64,000 nucleotides of DNA from Porphyrobacter sp. CACIAM 03H1 (GTDB lineage Bacteria; Pseudomonadota; Alphaproteobacteria; Sphingomonadales; Sphingomonadaceae): positions 2,914,764 to 2,978,763 of the forward strand of contig NZ_CP021378.1 of assembly GCF_002215495.1 (NCBI RefSeq), written 5' to 3'. A program made the position numbers and the translations under genes. The notes below the pieces were generated by a model. It was given only the letters and a program-made list of their open reading frames with translations. It was not told where the DNA came from and searched no databases. Below, piece by piece: positions 10,022 through 18,957 of the stretch. Each line of letters begins with the position of its first letter. The stretch's first letter is position 1.

Positions 10022-10046
10022 AACGCAATGAGTCGAGGGACGGGCA

Positions 10047-11075
10047 ATGCAGGGTCAGACATTCTTCGTGACCGGGGCGACCGGTCTGCTCGGCAACAAC
10101 CTCGTCCGAGCCCTGCTGTCGCGCGGCGCCACAGTGCGCGCGCTGGCCCGCAGCCGCGCCAAGGCGGCGGCCCAGTTCGATGACATCAGGGATAGGCGCC
10201 TCGAGATCGTGACCGGCGACATGGAGAACGTGGCCAGTTTCGCCCGCCATCTCGAAGGCGTCGACGCACTGTTTCACACCGCCGCCTATTTCCGCGACAG
10301 CTACAAGGGCGGGTCGCACTGGCCGATGCTTGAACGCATCAACGTGATCGGCACGCGCGACCTGATTGCGGCGGCGCGTGCGGCCGGTGTGCGGCGGATG
10401 GTGCACACCTCCTCGATCGCCCTCCTCGATGGCCCGCCGGGCGCGCTGATCGACGAAACCATGCTGCGCGACACGAACAATGCCGACGATTACTACCGCA
10501 GCAAGATCCTGACAGACCGGGCCGTGCTCGAGGCGCTCGAGCGTTATCCGGATTTCCACGCGGTGATGGTGATGCCGGGCTGGATGTGGGGGCCGGGCGA
10601 TGCGGGGCCGACCTCGGCCGGGCAGACCGCGCTCGATTTCCTCCACCAGCGCCTGCCGGGCGTGCCGCCCGCAACCATGTCTTTCGTCGACGCGCGCGAT
10701 GTGGCCGAAGCGCAGATCGCCGCCCTCGCCAAAGGCCGCAGGGGCGAACGCTACCTCGCTGCGGGACGCTGCATGACGCTGGCCGAGCTCTTCGCCGTTC
10801 TCGAGGAGGAGACCGGCATCAAGGCACCCACGCGCCCTCTGCCACTGCCGCTGATGTATGCGGTCGCCGGCGTGCAGGAGCTGCTTGCGCGCACCACCGG
10901 CAAGCCTGCGCTGCTGAGCTGGGCGGCGGTCAAGTCGCTTCAGCGCGAGGCGGGCCGCACCCGCTTCAACCACGCCAAGTCGGAACGCGAGCTCGGTCTC
11001 ACCTTCCGCCCGGTGGCCGAGACCGTGCGCGATACGGTCGCCTGGCTGCGCGCAAACCAGATGGAACCAGCCTGA
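10047..11075 (+). CDS. NAD(P)-dependent extended SDR (epimerase/dehydratase family)
   Basis: 342 residues with the Rossmann nucleotide motif TGATGLLG at residues 9-16. The active-site residues are Ser122/Ser123 and Tyr149-X3-Lys153 (YYRSK). This matches extended SDR enzymes such as dihydroflavonol reductase-like or 3-beta-hydroxysteroid dehydrogenase-like proteins, which act on sugars, sterols or aldehydes/ketones. It is the first gene of an operon controlled by the divergent TetR. The next gene starts 12 bp after the stop with a strong ribosome-binding site. A small-molecule detoxification or xenobiotic/terpenoid pathway is plausible, but the substrate is not deducible. Confidence 0.92.
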   Translation: MQGQTFFVTGATGLLGNNLVRALLSRGATVRALARSRAKAAAQFDDIRDRRLEIVTGDMENVASFARHLEGVDALFHTAAYFRDSYKGGSHWPMLERINVIGTRDLIAAARAAGVRRMVHTSSIALLDGPPGALIDETMLRDTNNADDYYRSKILTDRAVLEALERYPDFHAVMVMPGWMWGPGDAGPTSAGQTALDFLHQRLPGVPPATMSFVDARDVAEAQIAALAKGRRGERYLAAGRCMTLAELFAVLEEETGIKAPTRPLPLPLMYAVAGVQELLARTTGKPALLSWAAVKSLQREAGRTRFNHAKSERELGLTFRPVAETVRDTVAWLRANQMEPA

Positions 11076-11086
11076 GGGAGGACCCG

Positions 11087-11524
11087 ATGACCGATACTGC
11101 CACCCACCTGTCCCCCGCCGCCGTGGTCGATGCGATGCACGAAGCGTTTCGCCACGGCGATCTGGACGCCATCGCCGCGCATTGGCACGATGATGTGGTC
11201 TATGGTGCCCCGGGGGTCTCGACGACCGGAAAGCCGGCCCGGATCATGGCCGAGCAGGTTTGGCTCGGGGCTTTCAGCGAGAACGACGTCCAGACCCATG
11301 CGCGGCTTGTCGATGGCGAGGAGATCATCGACTTCTGCACCATGAGCGGCGTCCACACCGGTCCGCTTGTGCTGCCTGACGGGACGGCAATTCCGCCGAG
11401 CGGCGCGCGCATCTCGGGCACCTATGCCTCTCGCTACCGGATCAGCAACGGCAGGGTGATGGTGCAGGAAGTGATCTATGATCGCCTCGCGCTGCTCCAG
11501 AACATCGGCGCGATGCCTGCATGA
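11087..11524 (+). CDS. NTF2-like/SnoaL-like small enzyme or binding protein
   Basis: 145 residues of the cone-shaped NTF2-like fold: the opening VVDAMHEAFRHGDLDAIAAHWHDDVVY is the usual first helix pair and strand of SnoaL-like proteins, and the end contains GRVMVQEVIYDRLALLQNIG. Members include polyketide cyclases, ketosteroid isomerases and limonene-epoxide hydrolases. The ATG at 11087 is preceded by GAGGGAGG. It overlaps the next gene by 4 bp (ATGA). Its place between an SDR and an SMP-30-like hydrolase supports a role in one small-molecule pathway. A His-Asp pair (HWHDD) near residue 25 could be catalytic, but this is uncertain. Confidence 0.85.
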   Translation: MTDTATHLSPAAVVDAMHEAFRHGDLDAIAAHWHDDVVYGAPGVSTTGKPARIMAEQVWLGAFSENDVQTHARLVDGEEIIDFCTMSGVHTGPLVLPDGTAIPPSGARISGTYASRYRISNGRVMVQEVIYDRLALLQNIGAMPA

Positions 11525-12588
11525 AGTGGGGGATTGCCGGCCTTGCAATGCTTGGCGTGGGCGTCGCGGGTCTCGTCGCCTTCAGCCCGATCGACCCGGT
11601 CGCATGGAACGCGCCCCCGCCACTTGCCGATGGCCAGGCCTGTTCCTCGGCGCCGCGTGTCACCGCGAAGGTGCTGGCGAGCGATCTGCCCGGCAAGCCC
11701 GACGGCCTCGCTTTCGATGATGCCGGCCGTCTGCTCGTCGCGATGGCGAACGGGCAGGTGGCCGCTGTCGATCCCGGCACGGGCACGTGGTCCATAGCGG
11801 CGCAAGGCGGCGGGTTTCTGACCGGACTCGCCTATGGCCCGGGCGAGGCGATCCATGCGGTAGACGAAAGGGCCGGCGCCTTGCTCCGGGCACAGCCCGG
11901 CGGCTCGCTGCGCAGCGTGCTGGACAAGGTCGGAGCCCGACGCCTGTCGTGGACCAATGACGTGACCGCCATGCCGGACGGCAGCATCGCCTTCACGACG
12001 ACCGCCACGGGCCGAAGTCTCGACGACTTCTATCTCGAGGTGCTCGAACATCGCAGCTCGGGTCTGCTGCTGCGCTACGATCCCGCACGGGGCGAAGCAC
12101 GGGTGCTCGCCAGGGACCTTGCCATGACCAACGGGTTGGCCGCGACACCTGACGGAATGTTTCTGGTGGCCGAGAGCGCGGTCTATGGGGTGAGCCTGTT
12201 CTCGCCCACGGGCGAACGGATGGCGGAACTCACCGGCCTGCCCGGCTTCACCGGGAACGTCCGCGCTTCCGACCGGCCCGAACGCTATTGGGTGACGCTG
12301 CTCTCTCCGCGCTCGCCCATCGTCGACGGAACTGCAAGATATCCCGCGGTGCGCCGCCTGCTGGCGTGGCTCCCTGCCGGCGCGCGTCCGCAGCCGCAAT
12401 CCCTGCCCTGCCTTGTCGAGATTACCCGCAACGGCCGGAAACTGACCCCGCGCCTCGTCGCGGTGGAGGGCGCGGCCACCTCCTTCAGCACCGCCATCGA
12501 GCGCAGCGGCAGGCTCTACCTTTCGCCCGCCAGCATCGCTCCGGGGAGCAGCCCACAGGTCTACGTCGCCGAGCTGCCCGAGAGCTGA
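11521..12588 (+). CDS. SMP-30/gluconolactonase/strictosidine-synthase-like beta-propeller
   Basis: 355 residues with an N-terminal membrane helix or signal (about 4-23), then a propeller with repeats such as KPDGLAFDDAGRLLVAM, LTGLAYGPG, WTNDVTAMPDGSIAFTT and MTNGLAATPDGMFLVAE. The PDG/NGLA pattern is that of strictosidine-synthase-like and SMP-30 lactonase proteins; the family is mostly calcium-dependent hydrolases (lactonases, paraoxonase-like). The N-terminal segment suggests periplasmic exposure. Translation is coupled to the NTF2-like gene. The 3' end overlaps by 28 bp the 3' end of the convergent Lrp-type gene, so no terminator separates them. Confidence 0.87.
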   Translation: MKWGIAGLAMLGVGVAGLVAFSPIDPVAWNAPPPLADGQACSSAPRVTAKVLASDLPGKPDGLAFDDAGRLLVAMANGQVAAVDPGTGTWSIAAQGGGFLTGLAYGPGEAIHAVDERAGALLRAQPGGSLRSVLDKVGARRLSWTNDVTAMPDGSIAFTTTATGRSLDDFYLEVLEHRSSGLLLRYDPARGEARVLARDLAMTNGLAATPDGMFLVAESAVYGVSLFSPTGERMAELTGLPGFTGNVRASDRPERYWVTLLSPRSPIVDGTARYPAVRRLLAWLPAGARPQPQSLPCLVEITRNGRKLTPRLVAVEGAATSFSTAIERSGRLYLSPASIAPGSSPQVYVAELPES

Positions 12589-13052
12589 AGCGGCAGGCCG
12601 GAAAGCGGCTTCACCTCCTTGAGCGCGAACATCGTGTGCATCTCCTTGATGCCGGGCAACCGCCGCACGACGTTCATGGCGAAGTCGGCATAGCTGTCGA
12701 GATCGCTCGCCACCACCTGCAGGAGGAAATCCGCTTCGCCCGCGATCGACCAGCAGGCGATCACGGCGTCGAGCTCGAGCACCTGCTCCTCGAACCGGCG
12801 GGCTTCGTCGCGGCTGTGGCTGTCGATGGTCACACGGATGAAGGCAAGCACGCCCAGCCCCAACGCGCGCCGATCGAGCGTGGCGTTATAGCCCTTTATG
12901 ATCGCGGCCTGTTCGAGCCGCTTGACCCTCCGCCACGCCGCCGAGGTCGACATCGCGACGCTGTCGGCGAGTTCCTGCACGGTCAGCCGGGCATCGGCCT
13001 GAAGTGCCTTCAGAATCCGCAAATCTCCCGCGTCGATCCCCATATCCGGCAT
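12561..13052 (-). CDS. Lrp/AsnC-family regulator, probably of proline dehydrogenase
   Basis: 163 residues: an N-terminal winged helix (DLRILKALQADARLTVQELADSVAMS as family pattern) followed by the AsnC/RAM effector domain with GVLAFIRVTIDSH and VVRRLPGIKEMHTMFALKEVK. ATG 13052 was chosen over an upstream extension and over ATG 13043 because GGAA lies five bases before it. It is divergent from the proline dehydrogenase gene with 105 bp between, the same arrangement as PutR/putA in other alphaproteobacteria. Proline-responsive activation of the neighbour is therefore likely, though inferred. Confidence 0.93.
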   Translation of the reverse strand: MPDMGIDAGDLRILKALQADARLTVQELADSVAMSTSAAWRRVKRLEQAAIIKGYNATLDRRALGLGVLAFIRVTIDSHSRDEARRFEEQVLELDAVIACWSIAGEADFLLQVVASDLDSYADFAMNVVRRLPGIKEMHTMFALKEVKPLSGLPLQLSGSSAT

Positions 13053-13157
13053 GATATTCCGCAATCCAGGTTGTTCATGAAACAGATCGGGCATGATCTG
13101 GCTCGCGGCGCGGCAATTCGCAAACCTTTTTCACCACGGTCTTGCTACACCACCGCC

Positions 13158-14117
13158 ATGACCAATGCCTGGCAGAAGACCATGATCGCGCTCGCGCGCA
13201 GCCCCGTCGCCAAGAGGTTGGCTCAGCGGACCATTGGCAGCTCGGCCCTCGCCCGGCAGTATGTCGGTGGTGCCGACGCGGCCGAGGCGGTGAACACCGC
13301 AAGGGAACTGCTGTCGCGCTGCGCGATCGCCGCCTCGCTGTTCCATCTCGGCGAGTATGTGGACACGCCGCAGCTGGCCGAAAGCAACTTCCAGGCGAAG
13401 ATCGCCGCAGCCCGGCTCGCCGGTGAGGCGGGTATCGACGTCCATGTCTCGGTCGATCCCACGCAGCTTGGCTATCTGTTCGATCCCGAAGGCGCCGAGG
13501 CCCGGATGGCGGCGATCGCCGACGCGATACGCGTCGCGGCTGCCGGGCGAAGCGGCGTTCACATGCTGATGCTCGACATGGAAGATGCCAGCGTTACCGA
13601 CGCAACCATTGCCCTTCATGACACCATGGCGCGTGCCGGCCTCCCGGTCGGGCTCACCCTTCAGGCCTATCGCCACCGAACGCTCGAGGACCTGCGCCGC
13701 GCCATCGAAACGGGAGCGCGGGTTAGGCTGGTAAAGGGCGCCTTTGCGGCAGGCCCGCCGCTGGCCTTGCAGAAGGAAAGGGAGATCAAGGCCAACTACC
13801 GCAAGTTGATCAGCCTGATGCTCTCGCCCCAAGCGAAGTCTGCCGGCTTCTACCCCGTCATCGCCACGCATGACACGGCCCTCCACGACCACGCCCGCCA
13901 TGAAGCGCGATCCCATGGCTGGCAGCCGGGGGAATACGAGTTCGAGATGTTGCTCGGCGTGCGCACGAATGTCGCCGAGGCGCTGGCCCGGGAGGGCGAG
14001 AGGGTGCGCCTCTATGTTCCCTTCGGCCCGGACTGGTGGCCCTACGCGGTGCGCCGCATCGGCGAGAACCCGCGCAACGCCCTCCTGCTCGCGCGCTCGG
14101 CGGTCAGCCGTGACTGA
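13158..14117 (+). CDS. putA: Proline dehydrogenase (stand-alone PRODH domain)
   Basis: 319 residues with the FAD-dependent TIM barrel of PRODH: VSVDPTQLGYL, LMLDMEDASV, GLTLQAYRHR, RLVKGAFA, FYPVIATHD, YEFEMLLGVR and the C-terminal YVPFGPDWWPYAVRRIGEN with the conserved RR pair. It oxidises proline to pyrroline-5-carboxylate and passes electrons to quinone. Size matches monofunctional PRODH, not the large bifunctional PutA, so a separate P5C dehydrogenase must exist elsewhere. The divergent Lrp-type gene probably regulates it. The 3' end overlaps a DUF2000 gene by 8 bp. The symbol is used loosely; the monofunctional form is sometimes called prodh. Confidence 0.92.
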   Translation: MTNAWQKTMIALARSPVAKRLAQRTIGSSALARQYVGGADAAEAVNTARELLSRCAIAASLFHLGEYVDTPQLAESNFQAKIAAARLAGEAGIDVHVSVDPTQLGYLFDPEGAEARMAAIADAIRVAAAGRSGVHMLMLDMEDASVTDATIALHDTMARAGLPVGLTLQAYRHRTLEDLRRAIETGARVRLVKGAFAAGPPLALQKEREIKANYRKLISLMLSPQAKSAGFYPVIATHDTALHDHARHEARSHGWQPGEYEFEMLLGVRTNVAEALAREGERVRLYVPFGPDWWPYAVRRIGENPRNALLLARSAVSRD

Positions 14118-14538
14118 TGCCGGCACACAGGCGCTGCGGGTCGCCATCGTGATCGACCCCGATCAGCCGCTGGGGCTCCTCGCCAACACCGTAGCGGTGC
14201 TCGCCGCAGGCCTCGGGGCGGCCATGCCAGCGCTTGGAGGAAGGACGCTGGTCGACAGCACAGGTCGTGCCTACCTGAACAGCGCCGACCGTCCGATCCC
14301 GGTCCTGCAGGCCTCGGCCGGGACGCTTGCGACGCTGCTCGGGAAGGCGGCGGCCGCACCGGAGGGCGCCGTCCTCGTGCCCTTCCCGCAGTTCGCCCGG
14401 ACGATCCACGACTTCGCGGCCTATGCAGATGCATTCTCGGTCCGCGACCTTGGCTCCGAGCCGCTGCTCGGCATGGGGATTGCAGGACCGGACAAATGGG
14501 TGCGCTCCCTGACCGGGGCGCTCAAGCTGCTGCGCTGA
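14110..14538 (+). CDS. DUF2000-family protein
   Basis: 142 residues from the GTG at 14110, which overlaps the end of the proline dehydrogenase gene by 8 bp; no better start is seen. The pattern RVAIVIDPDQPLGLLANTVAVLAAGLGA, then ILQASAGTL-like strands, fits DUF2000, a fold related to peptidyl-tRNA hydrolase type 2. No catalytic role is established for the family. Coupling to PRODH suggests a helper in amino-acid catabolism, but that is only context. It ends directly against the stop of the convergent flavoprotein gene. Confidence 0.75.
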   Translation: MTDAGTQALRVAIVIDPDQPLGLLANTVAVLAAGLGAAMPALGGRTLVDSTGRAYLNSADRPIPVLQASAGTLATLLGKAAAAPEGAVLVPFPQFARTIHDFAAYADAFSVRDLGSEPLLGMGIAGPDKWVRSLTGALKLLR

Positions 14539-15936
14539 TCAGGCCGCGGCGAGCCGCATCAGATTCTGCACCGCTGCAGGTCCGGTCTGCCGCAGCTCCT
14601 GCAACACTGCGACCCTTGCCGTATCGCTGCGGTCCACCGCGGCCGCGATCTTGCCGAAACCGTCAAGGCGGCTCCGGCGGATCCATGCGCCGAGCCGCTC
14701 GTCGGCAAACCATGCGCCCTGATTCATGATGTTGACGATGTTGGTGGTGAGATAGCTCTTGAGATCGTGCGGGAAAGGCACTGTGCGGCACAGCGCGTTC
14801 TTCGCCGCATCGTCGGGATAATGCGCCTCGACAAAGGCAATCAGCGCGGCGCTGAAACAGGGCTGCGGCACGCGCACGAGCTGCGGCACGATCCGGTCGC
14901 CCTGAAAGATCGGCACAGGCGGGCGCGGTTCGACTGCGGAGGCGGTGCAATCGACATAGAGCGCGCCGGGAATGGCAGGCTCGCTGCCCTGCTCGAGCGT
15001 GATTGCCGCCTGCGTGATCGCCTGCACGCGCCCCTTGCGCACGACGTTGGTGACGGTGCGCAGAGCCGCGACCTCGCCTTCCGAGATCGTCGCGTAGTGG
15101 AACATCGTGGGCGTCACGGCCGGATCGATCCGCAGCATCATGCCTGCCGCTTCGAGCCGGGCGAAGATATCATCGGGTGAGGTGCCTTGCGCAAAAGCGC
15201 GCATCTGGGCGAGCTGGCCGCCGAACACGGCGTCGAAGAACTCCGCCCCGGGCTGGGTGCAAGTGCGGTTGATCAGCCAGCTTTCGCGCGGCTTGATCCA
15301 CTGGATCGACTCAGCCGGTGTGCCCATCGCAAGCAGCCAGCCAATCGCGTCCATCGCGGTCTTGCCCGCGCCGAGGATCACGAAGCGCTCGGGCCGTTCG
15401 GGAGCGAGCCACAGCCGCGGCAGCGCGCCCGGCGGCACCATGCGGACGCCCTCGCCCACGGCAAAGCGCGGTGTGTGATTGGCGGGAATGACCGGGCTGT
15501 TGTGGGCCGATTCCACCACCTTGCGGCGCACGCTCACCTGCACCTCCTCGCCCGACATCAACGAGACGACGCGCCCCTCGCCGCGATGTTCGGACATCGG
15601 CAGATAGGTCACGCGGCCCGACGGAAGCAGCCGCTGGCGCATCACCCTTTCGTAATAGCCGCTGATCTCCGGCCCGGACGCAAGCTCGTAAAGGCCCGCG
15701 TTGACACCGTGGCTGTCCTTTCGGTTCTCGCCCAGCGGGAGCGAGTTCACGCCGTAAAAGGCCGAGGGCTGATGCAGCGCAACGAAGGAGTAGGCATCGT
15801 TCCAGTGGCCGCCCGGACGGGCCTGCCGGTCGATGATGGTCACATGCGCGTCGGTTTCCTCGAGGATCGTGTCCGCAAAGGCCATGCCGACGGCACCCGC
15901 GCCGATGACGAGATAATCGGTGGCAATGGTCTTCAT
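14539..15936 (-). CDS. FAD/NAD(P)-binding flavoprotein, monooxygenase-like
   Basis: 465 residues. An N-terminal FAD fingerprint GAGAVGMAFADTILEE follows YLVIG, with IIDRQARPGGHW completing the first dinucleotide fold. A second nucleotide motif, FVILGAGKTAMDAIGWLLAMG, lies near residue 185. This is the layout of flavin monooxygenases and related NAD(P)/FAD oxidoreductases. The FMO fingerprint FxGxxxHxxx[YF] is not clear, so a dehydrogenase or hydroxylase of another branch is possible. It is divergent from a TetR gene with a near-perfect 24-bp dyad just before its start, implying repression of this gene until an effector is present. Confidence 0.87.
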   Translation of the reverse strand: MKTIATDYLVIGAGAVGMAFADTILEETDAHVTIIDRQARPGGHWNDAYSFVALHQPSAFYGVNSLPLGENRKDSHGVNAGLYELASGPEISGYYERVMRQRLLPSGRVTYLPMSEHRGEGRVVSLMSGEEVQVSVRRKVVESAHNSPVIPANHTPRFAVGEGVRMVPPGALPRLWLAPERPERFVILGAGKTAMDAIGWLLAMGTPAESIQWIKPRESWLINRTCTQPGAEFFDAVFGGQLAQMRAFAQGTSPDDIFARLEAAGMMLRIDPAVTPTMFHYATISEGEVAALRTVTNVVRKGRVQAITQAAITLEQGSEPAIPGALYVDCTASAVEPRPPVPIFQGDRIVPQLVRVPQPCFSAALIAFVEAHYPDDAAKNALCRTVPFPHDLKSYLTTNIVNIMNQGAWFADERLGAWIRRSRLDGFGKIAAAVDRSDTARVAVLQELRQTGPAAVQNLMRLAAA

Positions 15937-15962
15937 CGAATCGGCCCTCGTCCGGAACTTAT

Positions 15963-15986
15963 TTACGCTGTAAATTTACAGTGTAA
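15963..15986. promoter_or_regulatory. Operator dyad between flavoprotein and TetR genes
   Basis: A 24-bp palindrome with one mismatched pair spans this stretch: half-sites TTACGCTGTAAA and TTTACAGTGTAA. It lies 26 bp upstream of the flavoprotein ATG and 51 bp before the TetR start, so one bound dimer could block both promoters. Predicted site of the TetR regulator at 16038. Confidence 0.75.
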
Positions 15987-16037
15987 GATTGAACGGTCAA
16001 TCCCTGCCCGCTACGCTCCTGGCGCAAGGATTGGAGG

Positions 16038-16634
16038 ATGTCCGTGTCGCGCCCGTTGAGCCAGGATGATCTTGCCCGCTTCAAGGCCGAGCTGTGCGAC
16101 GTGGCCGCACGCCTGTTTGCCGAGCATGGCGCGGAGAACGTCTCGATGCGCCAGATCGCCGGGGCCATGGGGATCAGTCCGATGACCCCCTATCGCTATT
16201 TCGCCAGCCGCGACGAGATCCTCGCGGCGGTGCGCATCCGGGGCTTCGAAGCCTTCGCCGCCGAGCTCGAGCAGGCCTATGCCGACACGCCCGGAGGCAG
16301 CGCAGCCAAGGCCATGGCGGCGGGCCGGGCCTATATCGACTTCGCGTTCGCCAATGCGAACACCTACCGCTTGATGTTCGAAGTCCATCAGCAGGAGGAC
16401 AGCGGCGATGGGGCGTTGGGCGCGGCGGTGGCGCGGGCGCGGGCGACGCTCTCGGTCTACGGCACGGAGTTGATCGCGCGGGGCATACCCAGAGCCCGCG
16501 CGCTGGCGATGGAAACGCTGGTCTGGTCGACCCTCCACGGCGCAGTCATGCTTGAGATGTCAAGGACCACCCCGCCGGGCTCCGCGCAGGAAGCTCTGGC
16601 GCTGCTCGGGCAGATGAAGCTGCACCAGCCCTAG
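16038..16634 (+). CDS. TetR/AcrR-family regulator (WHG-type C-terminal domain)
   Basis: 198 residues. The helix-turn-helix is visible at about residues 15-60: ARLFAEHGAENVSMRQIAGAMG, then SPMTPYRYFASRDEILAAV. The C-terminal half (YIDFAFANANTYRLMFEVHQ) resembles the WHG domain of a TetR subgroup. It is divergent from the flavoprotein gene and the dyad between them is its likely operator. Autoregulation and control of the flavoprotein are the expected roles. Effector unknown. Confidence 0.92.
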   Translation: MSVSRPLSQDDLARFKAELCDVAARLFAEHGAENVSMRQIAGAMGISPMTPYRYFASRDEILAAVRIRGFEAFAAELEQAYADTPGGSAAKAMAAGRAYIDFAFANANTYRLMFEVHQQEDSGDGALGAAVARARATLSVYGTELIARGIPRARALAMETLVWSTLHGAVMLEMSRTTPPGSAQEALALLGQMKLHQP

Positions 16635-16743
16635 AACTCCCCGTGTCAGACGATGGCGCCGCGCGCGGTGTCATCAGGCATCTCCACCGCCACGAACAGC
16701 CGGACAGCGGCGCGGCCCCGCCCATGACCGCCAAGGGGTGGCT

Positions 16744-18780
16744 TCAGAAGTCAGCCGAAAACGACAGGTTGAACCGCCGCGAGGCGATGAACTGGAAGCC
16801 CCCGCCGCCCGTGACGTTCCAACCGAACACATTGGTCAGGTTGGCGATCTGTGCGCGCAGCACGGCAGGCGTGCGGCCGAGCCTGAAGCGGTAGCGCGTG
16901 CCGAGATCGACAAGCGCGCGCTCGGGGATGAACAGCGTGTTGTCGATGCGCGCGGCTCGGTCACCTGTGTAGTTGATGCCGAGATCGACCGAGAGGGCAT
17001 CGAAGGCCGGTGGCTGATAATCGATCCTGAGGTCGAGTGTCGTGCCCACCCGGCCCAGCGGTCGTTCGCCCAGGCAGCCTTGCTCCACCGCCTCGCCGGT
17101 AACGCGCGGACGCATCAGGACCGCTCCTGCCACCACATTGAGCCCCGGCACGGGCCTCGCTGTCAGCGAGATTTCCGCGCCCCGGTGCTTCACGTCGCCC
17201 AGCACGCGGAAGACGTTGTCGGTATCGAGCTCGAAATAGGGGCGGCGCACGTCGAACAGCCCGGTGATCAGCTTGACGTCCTTGGCCAGCGTCCAGCGCA
17301 CCCCGGCTTCGACCTGCCGGGTGCGCAAGGCGGGTAGAGTGAGGTTGGCGTTGGCGGCAAAGGACGGCGCGGTGCCGCTTTCCTCCAGCCCGCGCGTGGT
17401 CGCGGCATAGATCGCCAGCCCCTCGATCGCCGTGATCGCGGCCGAGGCGTTCCACAGGATCGGACTGTCCTCGTTGGCGGTCGGAGCAAGACCGGGCGCG
17501 CGCACTTCCTTGCGATAGCGGGTCTTCTGCACCCCGAGATTGAATTCGCCCAGCCCTTGCCATTGCATCTCGTAGCCCAACGCACCGGTCTCCTGCCCGA
17601 TCTCGTCGCGGGTCAGCGCGCCGAAGGCGACGGCGGGCTCGGTAACCGGATCGGCGACGTCGATCGTGCCGGGGCCGAGGCTGCGAAAAGCGAAGCCGCC
17701 AAGGTCGTCATCAACCCGCCGGAACCTTGCCGAAGCCAGCAGCCGATGGCGGCGCGGACCTTCGGCGAATTCACGCTCGACCAGCAACTCGCCCGAATAG
17801 GATTGGGACACCTGATCGCGGCCCAGCAGGACCTGCCGTTCGGCGCTGCCATCGGCCCGCGTACTGGCGAAGAAATTCGCGCCGAACCGGTCGATGGTGA
17901 AGCGCGAGGAGAACAGCCCCAGCCCGATCCGCCAGCCCCCGCGCGTGACCTTCGCCATGCCGCCGAAATTCTGCGAATGGCCCGCCCAGTCGGCCCAGTC
18001 CTGACCGACGAAGCGGTTGCGGGCGACACGGCGGGGGAGGAAGGCACTGGCGGTGAAGATCACCGGTGTCGTCTCCTCGTCGAAATAGTCGTAGCGGCTG
18101 TAGAATCCGGTCAGCTCCACGCCGTCGGCAGGGCGCCAGCGCATCACCCCGCCGTAACGCACGAACCAGAAATCCGCTCCATCGGGGTAGATGAACTCCT
18201 CGACCCCGGCACCGACATTGAGGTCGAGACTGCCGGTCAGCGGCAGTGCGGCATCGACGGTGGCGAAGGGCGCGAAGAAATCACCGAATCCGGTGCGGGC
18301 GCTGACCACGGGCCGCTCGCCCACGCGCCGGAAAGCGAAATCCACGATCCCCGTCGGCGCCGGAAACGGGTAGCCGAGCGCCGAAATGCCGACCTGGATC
18401 GTCGATCCGGCGCGCACTGCATCGCTGAGCGGGCCCTGGTTGTCGAAGTAGAGCCCTTCGATCCGCACGTTCTGCGCGGCGAAAGCGGAGAACCCCCGCA
18501 CATTGCCGCCGCTGTAGAGACCGATGGTCTCATCGCCCACGCTGGTCCCGAAGGCATCGGATGCCTGGGTGATGACGTTCTCTTCGGAGCGATTGACCAG
18601 CGCAATGCTGGAAGGGCCGCCGCGCTGCGACGGATCCGTTTGCGTGTCCGGCAAATCGGTCGGCTGACTCGCCCCATTCTTCTCGGGCGTTGCCTCACGG
18701 TCTTCTTGCCGGGGTGTCTGGTCCTGGGCGGAGACGGAACTTGCCCACAGCAAGCCTGTTGCCAGGGCAATCGATTTCAT
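16744..18780 (-). CDS. TonB-dependent outer-membrane receptor
   Basis: 678 residues with a cleavable signal (MKSIALATGLLWASSVSAQ), a linker rich in Pro, Gln and Glu, a plug domain (about 55-170: ENVITQASDAFG, NVRGFSAFAAQNVRIEGLYFDNQG) and a long beta-barrel ending in FNLSFSADF with the C-terminal aromatic needed for barrel insertion. Ligand unknown. The plug lacks a clear siderophore-type TonB box, though GLYSGGNVRGF-like segments occur in siderophore and polyketide receptors. It stands between a flavoprotein/TetR pair and a ThDP enzyme. No Fur-box was recognised in the 177 bp upstream. Confidence 0.9.
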   Translation of the reverse strand: MKSIALATGLLWASSVSAQDQTPRQEDREATPEKNGASQPTDLPDTQTDPSQRGGPSSIALVNRSEENVITQASDAFGTSVGDETIGLYSGGNVRGFSAFAAQNVRIEGLYFDNQGPLSDAVRAGSTIQVGISALGYPFPAPTGIVDFAFRRVGERPVVSARTGFGDFFAPFATVDAALPLTGSLDLNVGAGVEEFIYPDGADFWFVRYGGVMRWRPADGVELTGFYSRYDYFDEETTPVIFTASAFLPRRVARNRFVGQDWADWAGHSQNFGGMAKVTRGGWRIGLGLFSSRFTIDRFGANFFASTRADGSAERQVLLGRDQVSQSYSGELLVEREFAEGPRRHRLLASARFRRVDDDLGGFAFRSLGPGTIDVADPVTEPAVAFGALTRDEIGQETGALGYEMQWQGLGEFNLGVQKTRYRKEVRAPGLAPTANEDSPILWNASAAITAIEGLAIYAATTRGLEESGTAPSFAANANLTLPALRTRQVEAGVRWTLAKDVKLITGLFDVRRPYFELDTDNVFRVLGDVKHRGAEISLTARPVPGLNVVAGAVLMRPRVTGEAVEQGCLGERPLGRVGTTLDLRIDYQPPAFDALSVDLGINYTGDRAARIDNTLFIPERALVDLGTRYRFRLGRTPAVLRAQIANLTNVFGWNVTGGGGFQFIASRRFNLSFSADF

Positions 18781-18957
18781 CTTCCAGCCTTCCGGGATTG
18801 ATGTATGATGTTATCTCATATCATCTGTCGCGCATCGTGGAAGGACAAAATTTGCGAGCCCTCATTTCCGGCGTGCTTCACGCCGCCGCCTGCTGGCCGG
18901 CAGGGCGTCGGGGTTGTCGGCCTTGAGCGTGAAGCTGTCGAGCGACTAGGGACCCGA

